DNA of 8,150 nt. Source: an uncultured Clostridia bacterium. GTDB lineage: Bacteria > Bacillota > Clostridia > Christensenellales > UBA1242. The stretch covers positions 1 through 8,150 of the forward strand of contig CALDPW010000033.1 of the NCBI GenBank assembly GCA_937911885.1, read 5' to 3'. The notes under the pieces were generated by a model. It saw nothing but the letters and a program-made list of their open reading frames with translations, was not told the DNA's origin and did no database searches. Below are positions 1-6,853 of the stretch, in pieces (within the stretch, counting starts at the first letter, position 1; each line of letters opens with the position of its first letter). Position numbers and translations under genes: made by a program.

Positions 1-1
1 A

Positions 2-2038
2 AGATTTCCGAACTTGTTAGTAAACGGATCTGATGGTATTGCTGTTGGTATGGCAACAAACATTCCTCCACACAATTTAAGCGAAGTTATTGATGGTGTT
101 ATTGCATTAATTGATAATCCTGAAATTGATATTGAGGATTTAATTAAAATTATTCCAGCTCCCGATTTTCCAACCAGAGGCTTAATTTTAGGTCGTAACG
201 GAATTAAACAAGCATACAAAACTGGTAAAGGTAGTTTTATTATTCGTAGCAGAGCCGATATTGAAGAATTTAACAACGGAACTCGCCATCGCATTGTTAT
301 TACCGAAATTCCTTACCAAGTTAACAAAGCAAAACTAATTATTCAAATTGCAGACCTTGTAAAAAACAAAAAGATTGAAGGTATTTCTGATATTAAGGAA
401 GAATCTGATCGTGAAGGTATGCGTATTGTTATTGATGTTAAACGTGATGCTAACCCACAAGTTGTGTTAAATCAATTATACAAACACACACAACTTCAAA
501 TTAGCTTTGGTGTTATTATGTTAGCATTAGTTAACGGAACACCAAAAATTTTAACATTAAAAGAAGTGTTACAAAATTATCTTGAATTCCAACAACAAGT
601 TATTGTTAGAAGAACTCAATACGATTTAGAAAAAGCACAAGCAAAAGAACACATTTTAAATGGTTTGGTAATTGCTCAAGCTAACATTGATGAAGTTATT
701 AAAATAATTAAAGAAAGTGCCGATAAAGATGATGCTCAAGAAAAACTTATGGCAAACTTTAATCTATCCGAAAAACAATCACAAGCTATTTTGGAAATGC
801 GTTTACAACGTTTAACAGGATTAGAAGTTGAAAAACTAAAACAAGATCTTGCCGAAGTTCAAGCATTAATTAGTGAACTATTAAGCATACTTTCTGACAA
901 TAACAAGGTATTAAATATCATAAAGAACGATTTAACCACAATCAAAAACAAATTTGGTGTTCCTCGTAAGAGCGAAATTAGCCTAGATTATGGTGATATT
1001 GATATTGCTGATTTAATCCCAGTTGAAGATGTTGTTATTTCGCTTACTCATGGTGGATACATTAAACGTATGCCAATTAGCGAATACAAGAGCCAACACC
1101 GTGGTGGTAAAGGAATTATTGCTCACACAACAAAAGAAGAAGATTTTGTTGAAAACATTTTTGTAACATCTACTCATGATGACTTATTATGTTTTAGTTC
1201 ATTTGGTAGAGTTTACAGAATTAAAGCATACGAAGTTCCAGAAGCTACTCGCACATCAAAAGGCAGAGCAATTGTTAATGTGTTGCAAATTAGTGCCGAA
1301 GAACGCATTACATCAATTATTCCTGTTAAGGCCGAAACCGAAGGTTATTTGATGATGGCAACCAAAAACGGTTTAATTAAAAAGACAAACTTAACCGAAT
1401 TTGAAAGCATTAGAAAAGTTGGTAAAATTGCAATTAAGTTAAACGAAGGCGATGAATTAATTTCGGTTTATATTACAAATGGTGATAACGAAATTATTAT
1501 TGCATCAAGTTCGGGTAAATGTATTAGATTCCACGAAAACGGAGTTAGATGCATGGGACGTGACACACAAGGTGTTAAGTCAATGCAATTAGAAAGCAAC
1601 GAATATATTGTTGATATGTCGGTAATAAAAGAAGATAGCTACATGTTAACCATTTCGGAACTTGGCTATGGAAAACGTAGTAGTCAAGATGATTACCGTG
1701 TTCAAGGTAGATCAGGCAAAGGTATTAAAGCTGGTATATTTAACGAACAAACTGGTAACCTTGTAAACCTAAAACAAGTAACCGAATCGGATGATGTTAT
1801 GATGATTGCCGATGATGGAACAATTATTAGAGTTAAAGCAACTGAAATTAATGTTATTGGTCGTAACACAAAAGGTGTTAGAGTTATGAGAGTTAACAAC
1901 AATGCAAAAATTGTTTGTGTTGCAGTTACTCCAAGCGAAGAAGCCGAAGAACAATTAGCCGAAACTTTGGTTGAAACCGAAGCTGTTATGCCACAAGTTG
2001 AAACACAAGAAATTAGTTTAGATGAAACTAACGAATAA
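2..2038 (+). CDS. gyrA: DNA gyrase subunit A, 5'-truncated by window edge
   Basis: This is the breakage-reunion and DNA-wrapping subunit of the cytoplasmic type II topoisomerase that introduces negative supercoils with GyrB. The frame is open from base 2 (Arg-Phe-Pro-Asn, then LLVNGSDGIAVGMATNIPPH). By comparison with E. coli GyrA about 161 N-terminal residues lie outside the window, including the catalytic Tyr and the quinolone-resistance region. The Ile that intercalates DNA (E. coli Ile174) is at 38-40. The rest of the tower and coiled-coil region follows, then the C-terminal beta-pinwheel. The pinwheel opens with the GyrA box at 1094-1114, read as QHRGGKG, where Arg or Lys is usual at the second position; the box favours GyrA over ParC. 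The protein ends in an acidic Glu-rich tail. Full length would be about 840 residues, normal for GyrA. A TTG at 14 is an internal Leu codon, not the start. A terminator follows directly. Confidence 0.97.
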   Translation, partial: RFPNLLVNGSDGIAVGMATNIPPHNLSEVIDGVIALIDNPEIDIEDLIKIIPAPDFPTRGLILGRNGIKQAYKTGKGSFIIRSRADIEEFNNGTRHRIVITEIPYQVNKAKLIIQIADLVKNKKIEGISDIKEESDREGMRIVIDVKRDANPQVVLNQLYKHTQLQISFGVIMLALVNGTPKILTLKEVLQNYLEFQQQVIVRRTQYDLEKAQAKEHILNGLVIAQANIDEVIKIIKESADKDDAQEKLMANFNLSEKQSQAILEMRLQRLTGLEVEKLKQDLAEVQALISELLSILSDNNKVLNIIKNDLTTIKNKFGVPRKSEISLDYGDIDIADLIPVEDVVISLTHGGYIKRMPISEYKSQHRGGKGIIAHTTKEEDFVENIFVTSTHDDLLCFSSFGRVYRIKAYEVPEATRTSKGRAIVNVLQISAEERITSIIPVKAETEGYLMMATKNGLIKKTNLTEFESIRKVGKIAIKLNEGDELISVYITNGDNEIIIASSSGKCIRFHENGVRCMGRDTQGVKSMQLESNEYIVDMSVIKEDSYMLTISELGYGKRSSQDDYRVQGRSGKGIKAGIFNEQTGNLVNLKQVTESDDVMMIADDGTIIRVKATEINVIGRNTKGVRVMRVNNNAKIVCVAVTPSEEAEEQLAETLVETEAVMPQVETQEISLDETNE

Positions 2039-2040
2039 CA

Positions 2041-2075
2041 AAAAAAGGATATAGCGTTTTGCTATATCTTTTTTT
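2041..2075 (+). terminator. Rho-independent terminator of gyrA
   Basis: The stem GATATAGC (2048-2055) and GCTATATC (2061-2068) encloses the 5-base loop GTTTT. It is followed by seven T (2069-2075) and preceded by an A tract (2041-2046) that can extend the stem. It begins 3 bases after the gyrA stop. The A tract might let it work weakly on the other strand, but no minus-strand gene ends here. Confidence 0.92.
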
Positions 2076-2116
2076 AAAAATATAAATCAAAAAATTGCAA
2101 AAACTTTTATTAGATT

Positions 2117-2139
2117 TTTGTTTTTTTATAAAAAACAAA
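2117..2139. repeat. AT-only inverted repeat upstream of promoter
   Basis: TTTGTTTTTT (2117-2126) is an exact inverted match to AAAAAACAAA (2130-2139), separated by TAT. Only one pair per arm is G-C, so an RNA hairpin would be weak. It lies about 12 bases upstream of the -35 box at 2151, so it could act as A/T-tract DNA of the UP-element kind, or be chance in this AT-rich gap. The gap contains no reading frame worth calling. Confidence 0.45.
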
Positions 2140-2150
2140 TTTTAAAATTG

Positions 2151-2179
2151 TTGTTACACAAATTGTTTTAATATATACT
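2151..2179 (+). promoter_or_regulatory. Sigma-A-type promoter of the large membrane protein gene
   Basis: The -35 box TTGTTA (2151-2156) and the -10 box TATACT (2174-2179) each differ from consensus at one or two positions and are exactly 17 bases apart. Transcription should start near 2186. That gives a leader of about 40 bases with the ribosome binding site AAGGA just before the start codon. The strong gyrA terminator upstream supports independent transcription. Confidence 0.75.
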
Positions 2180-2226
2180 ATTAGTAGCAAAAGTAATTTT
2201 AAGTTACAACAAAAAAAGGAAATATT

Positions 2227-5200
2227 ATGAGTCTATTATTAAATTCAACCATAAATTTAATATTGCCACTAGTATTAGCTGGTGTTTTTGTTTTGGCAAT
2301 TATTGCCGGAATGATTTGGGGAACCATTAGGGGACTAAAAAAACAAACATTTAGGCTTGGCTGGATTGTGGTTACAGCAGTTGTGTTATTCTTTTTAACA
2401 CCTGTTATAACTCGTGGACTTATGAATATTAACTTGGGCTTTTTAAACATAAATATTAGTGGGGTTAAACTTACAACAATTTCGGCTTTTGTTACCGAAC
2501 TATTATCGCAAATACCCGACTATGGTGTTATTTTTGCCGATAATCCCGAAGTTATTAATTCGGTGTTGCAAGTAATAACAATTTTCTTTAATGCTTTTGT
2601 TTATGTGTTGCTTTTCTGGTTAGTAAAAATGGTGTTGTGGCCTGTGTGGGCAATTTTAAGTGCAACACTTATTAAAAACAAGAAAAAAGATGGAACCAAA
2701 AAAGTAAAACATCGCCTATTTGGAATGTTGGTTGGTGCCATTTCGGGAATTATTGTTGGAGCAACCACACTAATGCCGGTTATGGGTATTATTGGAATTG
2801 CCAACAAAATTGAATACGAAACAGCATATCCAACAGGTGAAGGATCTTCACAAATTGTTGCATCTAATGGTGGAACAATTGAACGCACAGGTGTTATAAC
2901 ATCGCTATTGGGCGAGGATGTTGCATCTGTGTTAAAAGCATATAACACAAGTTTTACTGCTGGATTATTTAAATATACAACAGTTGAATTTTTTAACAAT
3001 GCAATTTATGGTGGTTTAAGCACTGCCACAGTAAACAATCAAAAAGTTGTTTTAAAAGATGAAATTAGTGCTGTGTTAAACACTATTGATAGCATAAAAA
3101 CTTTAAGCAATTGTGAGTTTAAGGATTACACACAAGAAAAACTTAACAAAATTATTAGCGCTCTACGATATTTTACCGATGATGTTTTTAAAATAAAAAC
3201 ACTTAGCGCCATAGGGGATAAATTACTTCCTTATGTTGTTGATCAAATGATAACAAATCCCGATTTTGTTATAAAACTTCCTTCAACTGATAGCAAAATT
3301 TTAGATTATGTGTTAAACGAAAGTTTGGCAGAAATTAATGGAATTAAATTTTCAGATATTAAAAACGAACTTATTTGTGTAACAAACATTGCACAAATAT
3401 TAAACAACAAAAATGTTTTGGCTCCAATTTTAAATAATAATGCTAGTTTAAATAGCGTGTTAGATTTGTTGGATACCGATAGCATAAATCAAGTAACAAA
3501 TCAAATTTTTGCAATGCGAACCATTGGTTCTGCAATGCCAATTGTTATTAATGCAGGTTATTTGTTTGTTGCCGATTATTTTGAAATTAACGATTTTGAA
3601 ATCGAGGATGAACACTCAACAGTAGAGGAAGTTAAAACTCTTATTAATGCTGTGTTAAATATTGGATTTGAAGCATATAATTCGTTAGACCTTGATTCAA
3701 AATACTATGTAACAAAACCAACATTTGCTTCGGTTGGAAAAGTTTTGGATGCTATTAAACAATACAAGGGTGTTAGTCAACAAAACTTTAACAAAATTAT
3801 TGTTGAACTTGAAAACAGAATTTATAACTCACTAAATAGTATGTTGGCATCAACTAACGATCGCTTTGATTTAATTAAAGCAGAATGTTTAAATGTTGTT
3901 ACCAATTTTAGCACAGTAACCAATTTTGAAGCAGAGTTAACCAAAGTTGGAAACGTGTTTGAAAACATTAAAATAATATTAGATAGCTTGCAACAAGATC
4001 CAGATAATATTGAATTAGAACATTTTGGTATTGTGTTAGATTCAGTTAAGGAAACAAAACTATTTGGACCAAGTGTTAAACCAATTGTTAAAGCAATAAT
4101 AAAAACTGTTGCACGCGAACTACCAGTTGACTTTGTTGATATGCGACCAATTTTGGATCGTATTGCCGATAATGTTACAAACATAAACAGTTGGCAAACC
4201 GAATTTAAGTCTTATTCTAATTTGTATAAAGTTATAATTAAAATGCAAAATGATCAAAACCTTGGTGGCAGTGTGTTAGAGGAAGATAACACATATTTAA
4301 GCGAATTTGGCGAAAGCTTAAATAGCTTAAAACAAAGCACATTGTTTGGTCACGAAATTAAAAATATTGTAAAAGTTATTGTTGATTATGCCGAAACATT
4401 ATTGCAAGGGGCTAACAACATTGCATTAAATGCGTTTGATCAAATTAAAACAAACTTACAACTTGTTGAAGGCGATGTTAACTGGAAAGTTGAATTTGAA
4501 GCATTGCAACAATTAGCAATTGCAGCAAACGAATTTAATGATGTTTCTATTACCGTTGAACATGTAGGAAATCGTTTTGATACAATCGTGTTAAAAAATA
4601 GCAAACTTATTAATCGTGATGTTTTAAATTCGGTAATAATAAGTGTTATTGATGATTTTTCAAAAAATGTTAACGATGCCGATGTTGAACCTATTATTGA
4701 AAAAATGAAAAATATTTTAAAAACCAACGAGTCAATAAAATATAAACAAGAACTTGCAGCTCTTGAAACATTGATTGACGAAATGGAAAATATTGATATT
4801 GATAACTTTGATTATGCTAGATTTGGCCGTATGTTGGATGAGTTTGATGAGAGTAGCAATGTTAGACCAAGCAAAGTTGTTTCAAGCATTAGAACCGATA
4901 TTGTTAAAATGATTATTGGTAAAGTTGATACAAGCGACTTCCCACAAGATTTGGTTGATATTATTAACAAAATTACAAACAATGTTGATTCAATAACAAG
5001 TTATCAAAACGAATTTATTCATCTAGAAAAATTTGTTAATAAATGTGAACAACTAAAAAGCTTAGATGTTGAAGCATTTGATATGGTTTCGTTTGGTGAA
5101 CTATTAGATGATTTTGACGATAGCAAACTTCTTGCAAATGTTAGAGGTGATGTTGTTGTTATGGTGCTAAGTAGAGCCGAAGATAACACAACCGATGTTG

Positions 5201-5970
5201 AACTAAAAGATATGGTTGTTACAATGAAATTGCAAGTTCCAAACATTGTTAGTTATCGTAACGAGTTTTATGCTCTACAAAACTTTATTGATTGGCGTGA
5301 TGATTTTACTAATTCCACAATTGATAACGTATCAACATTTGGTCGCAAATTAGATGAATTTGAAATTAGTGTTATGTTAAAAGCTGTTAGACCAAAACTA
5401 TTTAACAAACTATTAAATCAAGCAAATCTAAAAGAAACTGGCATGAATAACGAAATTGTTTTAGCTATTGATGATATTATTATCCAAACAAAAGTTTGTG
5501 GACAAATGGCCGAAGAAAAACAACTTGCCACAGACGGAACAGTTATGACATATGAACGCATATTTACCGAATTTGGTAGTTTGGCAGATATTATTGATGT
5601 GTTAAAAGAAGTTAACATTACTCAGGATAATTATAACTTGCAACCATTTGGTTCAAGCTTGGATCAATTAACACAACTTGATGTTGTTCCACTAAAAGCA
5701 ACTGTTAGAATTAATCGTTTTGTATTAACCGAAATTAGAACCATTACCGATAATTGGTATAATGTGGTTGTTGGTTTGGGTGTTACAAGTGCCGAACTTG
5801 AAGCATCACATGCCGAATTAAATAATGCTCTTACAATCGAAATTAACAATTGCACAGCATATTTAACCGAAAGCGTTGCAACATACAACAAAACTTTTGT
5901 AACAATTTATGCACAAATTGAACAACTAATTAAAAATGTTGTTGATGATATTGCAGATTTAGTAATATAA
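2227..5970 (+). CDS. Giant CvpA-like membrane protein with C-terminal helical repeats
   Basis: A 1247-residue protein of unknown function. The ATG at 2227 has a good site, AAAGGA (2215-2220), 6 bases upstream. Hydrophobic segments lie at about residues 9-31, 44-65, 117-149 and 164-192. The loop after the first helix (G28, G32, RGLKKQ 35-40) and the basic loop before the fourth (150-163, K/R-rich, then RLFG) resemble the CvpA (colicin V production) family; this is recognition by eye. Basic residues in these two loops put both inside, so the remaining ~1050 residues would face outside the membrane. Residues 195-498 look helical without obvious repeats. From about 499 to 1190 there are roughly eight degenerate repeats, each with an FGxxLD motif and a later Y/WxxEF motif. 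CvpA proteins are normally under about 250 residues, so this is a large extension. MarP of Mycobacterium tuberculosis is a known CvpA-type anchor with an extracytoplasmic domain, but no protease motif is visible here. Transcribed alone and ending at a terminator. The reading frame is secure; the CvpA relation is moderately sure. Confidence 0.85.
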   Translation: MSLLLNSTINLILPLVLAGVFVLAIIAGMIWGTIRGLKKQTFRLGWIVVTAVVLFFLTPVITRGLMNINLGFLNINISGVKLTTISAFVTELLSQIPDYGVIFADNPEVINSVLQVITIFFNAFVYVLLFWLVKMVLWPVWAILSATLIKNKKKDGTKKVKHRLFGMLVGAISGIIVGATTLMPVMGIIGIANKIEYETAYPTGEGSSQIVASNGGTIERTGVITSLLGEDVASVLKAYNTSFTAGLFKYTTVEFFNNAIYGGLSTATVNNQKVVLKDEISAVLNTIDSIKTLSNCEFKDYTQEKLNKIISALRYFTDDVFKIKTLSAIGDKLLPYVVDQMITNPDFVIKLPSTDSKILDYVLNESLAEINGIKFSDIKNELICVTNIAQILNNKNVLAPILNNNASLNSVLDLLDTDSINQVTNQIFAMRTIGSAMPIVINAGYLFVADYFEINDFEIEDEHSTVEEVKTLINAVLNIGFEAYNSLDLDSKYYVTKPTFASVGKVLDAIKQYKGVSQQNFNKIIVELENRIYNSLNSMLASTNDRFDLIKAECLNVVTNFSTVTNFEAELTKVGNVFENIKIILDSLQQDPDNIELEHFGIVLDSVKETKLFGPSVKPIVKAIIKTVARELPVDFVDMRPILDRIADNVTNINSWQTEFKSYSNLYKVIIKMQNDQNLGGSVLEEDNTYLSEFGESLNSLKQSTLFGHEIKNIVKVIVDYAETLLQGANNIALNAFDQIKTNLQLVEGDVNWKVEFEALQQLAIAANEFNDVSITVEHVGNRFDTIVLKNSKLINRDVLNSVIISVIDDFSKNVNDADVEPIIEKMKNILKTNESIKYKQELAALETLIDEMENIDIDNFDYARFGRMLDEFDESSNVRPSKVVSSIRTDIVKMIIGKVDTSDFPQDLVDIINKITNNVDSITSYQNEFIHLEKFVNKCEQLKSLDVEAFDMVSFGELLDDFDDSKLLANVRGDVVVMVLSRAEDNTTDVELKDMVVTMKLQVPNIVSYRNEFYALQNFIDWRDDFTNSTIDNVSTFGRKLDEFEISVMLKAVRPKLFNKLLNQANLKETGMNNEIVLAIDDIIIQTKVCGQMAEEKQLATDGTVMTYERIFTEFGSLADIIDVLKEVNITQDNYNLQPFGSSLDQLTQLDVVPLKATVRINRFVLTEIRTITDNWYNVVVGLGVTSAELEASHAELNNALTIEINNCTAYLTESVATYNKTFVTIYAQIEQLIKNVVDDIADLVI
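3721..5796 (+). repeat. About eight degenerate 82-103-residue protein repeats
   Basis: These lie within the large membrane protein. The first motif, F/V-G-x-x-L/F-D/N, has its G-preceding residue at 503, 600, 694, 780, 866, 956, 1038 and 1141. The second motif, aromatic-x-x-E-F/L, begins at 567, 656, 753, 839, 926 and 1010, with a weaker form at 1109 (YERIF). Both motifs advance in step with periods between 82 and 103 residues. Units 4 to 6 are clearest (FGRMLDEF, FGELLDDF, FGRKLDEF; SYQNEF, SYRNEF). The copies are diverged at the DNA level, so this is old duplication rather than a recent tandem repeat. The last unit lacks a clear second motif. Boundaries are approximate. Confidence 0.75.
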
Positions 5971-6003
5971 AAAAGAAGCCTTTAAAAGGCTTCTTTTGTT
6001 TTT
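5971..6003. terminator. Bidirectional terminator between convergent genes
   Basis: AAAAGAAGCC (5971-5980) pairs perfectly with GGCTTCTTTT (5988-5997) around a 7-base loop. Further T bases follow on the plus strand to 6004, and A-rich sequence lies on the other side. The palindrome can therefore terminate the large membrane protein gene (stop ends at 5970) and the convergent lepB (stop at 6003-6005). Confidence 0.9.
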
Positions 6004-6734
6004 TAATATTTAATACTAATTCCGGTGTAGTATTCTAAAAAATAATAAAAAGGAATTGTTCCGTAAGGTAAAATAAAATCTACTCTTCCGGTTACTTTGT
6101 TTTTATAAAATGGTCCAAGCGCCGAACTATCTTCGCTAAAACCTCTATTATCGCCTAAAACAAAAATTTGATCTTCCTGCAAAACCAACCAACCATTGCT
6201 ATCAAACAAAATATCAGAATAATCGTCGGGATGGCGCAATACCGAATTGTAGTATTCAATAAATTGAACCAAAGTTGTTAACATTCCTGTATCTTTTGCT
6301 TCTTGCGATAAATATGGTTCGTCAACTTTATAACCATTGCGATAAACATAAACCTTTTTATCGGCTTGATTTTGCATAATTTTTATTTTGTCGCCAGGCA
6401 TACCAATAACACGTTTAATAATATAGTTAACATCAATCGAATTAGTTGGTCTTTCAACAACAACAATATCTTCGTAGCCATAAGGTAACACTTTGTTAAT
6501 ATATACCATATCGTGCTTAACATCGCCTTCGGCATTTAGTGTTGGTTGCATTGATATTCCTTTAACAGGAGCACTAACAAAAATTATGCTAAAAATAATA
6601 ATAAACACTGCAACAAACGAACAAACAAGTAAAATTGCTTGGCTTAAAAATTTAGCCCAATAGTTTGTTTTTTTATATATTAAATTTTCTGATTCAAAAT
6701 CAATCTTTTTCACATTTTTAATTTTATCATACAA
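6003..6734 (-). CDS. lepB: Type I signal peptidase
   Basis: This membrane serine protease removes signal peptides from exported proteins on the outer face of the cytoplasmic membrane. The 243-residue form has a basic cytoplasmic N-terminus, one membrane span at about residues 31-55, then the catalytic domain. Ser61 in GISMQPT is the nucleophile (codon 6552-6554). Lys107 in IIKRVIGMPGD is the general base (codon 6414-6416). Box E is GDNRGFSEDSSALG (194-207), where the usual DSR reads DSS. About 80 residues separate Lys107 from box E and include a segment (144-180) of unclear role. The start is uncertain. The longest frame uses TTG at 6734 and lacks a Shine-Dalgarno site. GTG at 6713 (residue 8) would give MKKIDFES and also lacks one. 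Neither choice affects the domains. It is convergent with the large membrane protein gene and divergent from the HExxH gene. The call is firm; the start is not. Confidence 0.95.
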   Translation of the reverse strand: MYDKIKNVKKIDFESENLIYKKTNYWAKFLSQAILLVCSFVAVFIIIFSIIFVSAPVKGISMQPTLNAEGDVKHDMVYINKVLPYGYEDIVVVERPTNSIDVNYIIKRVIGMPGDKIKIMQNQADKKVYVYRNGYKVDEPYLSQEAKDTGMLTTLVQFIEYYNSVLRHPDDYSDILFDSNGWLVLQEDQIFVLGDNRGFSEDSSALGPFYKNKVTGRVDFILPYGTIPFYYFLEYYTGISIKY

Positions 6735-6806
6735 ACAAAAAAAATAAAAGTGAGATTTTGTTGTTTTTTGTAATATAAATATATATATAATTTAAAAAAA
6801 TCAATA

Positions 6807-6835
6807 TTGACTAATTATAACATTTGCTATAAAAT
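6807..6835 (+). promoter_or_regulatory. Promoter of the HExxH protein gene
   Basis: TTGACT (6807-6812) is a five-of-six -35 box. A 17-base spacer leads to TAAAAT (6830-6835). An alternative -10, TATAAA (6828-6833), has the TGn extension (6825-6827) with a 15-base spacer. Either predicts initiation near 6840-6843, giving a leader of only about 10-14 bases that just includes the AAGG ribosome binding site at 6842-6845. Confidence 0.65.
6814..6822 (-). promoter_or_regulatory. Extended -10 promoter candidate for lepB
   Basis: On the minus strand 6822-6814 reads TGTTATAAT, a perfect extended -10 (TGnTATAAT). No good -35 is seen upstream, which extended -10 promoters can tolerate. Initiation near 6807 would give a 70-95-base AT-rich leader to lepB. 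It lies inside the plus-strand promoter, so the two could interfere. A weaker -10-like TATGAT also exists at 6731-6726. Confidence 0.5.
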
Positions 6836-6853
6836 TAAATTAAGGTAATAAAT

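Noticed and set aside
1702..1954. Two overlapping minus-strand open frames within gyrA
   Set aside because: They lie opposite conserved GyrA pinwheel sequence and overlap each other in different frames, so they are shadows of the real gene.
2152..2160. TGTTACACA as a possible DnaA box, given that gyrA is often near the origin
   Set aside because: It has two mismatches to TTATnCACA, no second box is seen nearby, and it overlaps the -35 of a good promoter.
2601..4184. Minus-strand open frames of 95-132 codons inside the large membrane protein gene
   Set aside because: They are antisense to a well-supported gene, have no ribosome binding site, and read as low-complexity Ser/Ile/Thr sequence expected from the complement of AT-rich codons.
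3733..5655. Recent tandem duplication or CRISPR-like DNA repeat
   Set aside because: The repeats are visible only in protein sequence; the DNA copies share no long identical stretch and there is no spacer-repeat pattern.
6003..6734. Mollicute-type code with TGA as Trp, suggested by the AT-richness
   Set aside because: Trp codons examined in these genes are TGG, and no in-frame TGA is needed to keep any gene open.
6773..6790. Alternating AT run as a meaningful simple repeat
   Set aside because: It is short and imperfect, in an AT-rich intergenic region. It is noted only as a possible aid to promoter opening.
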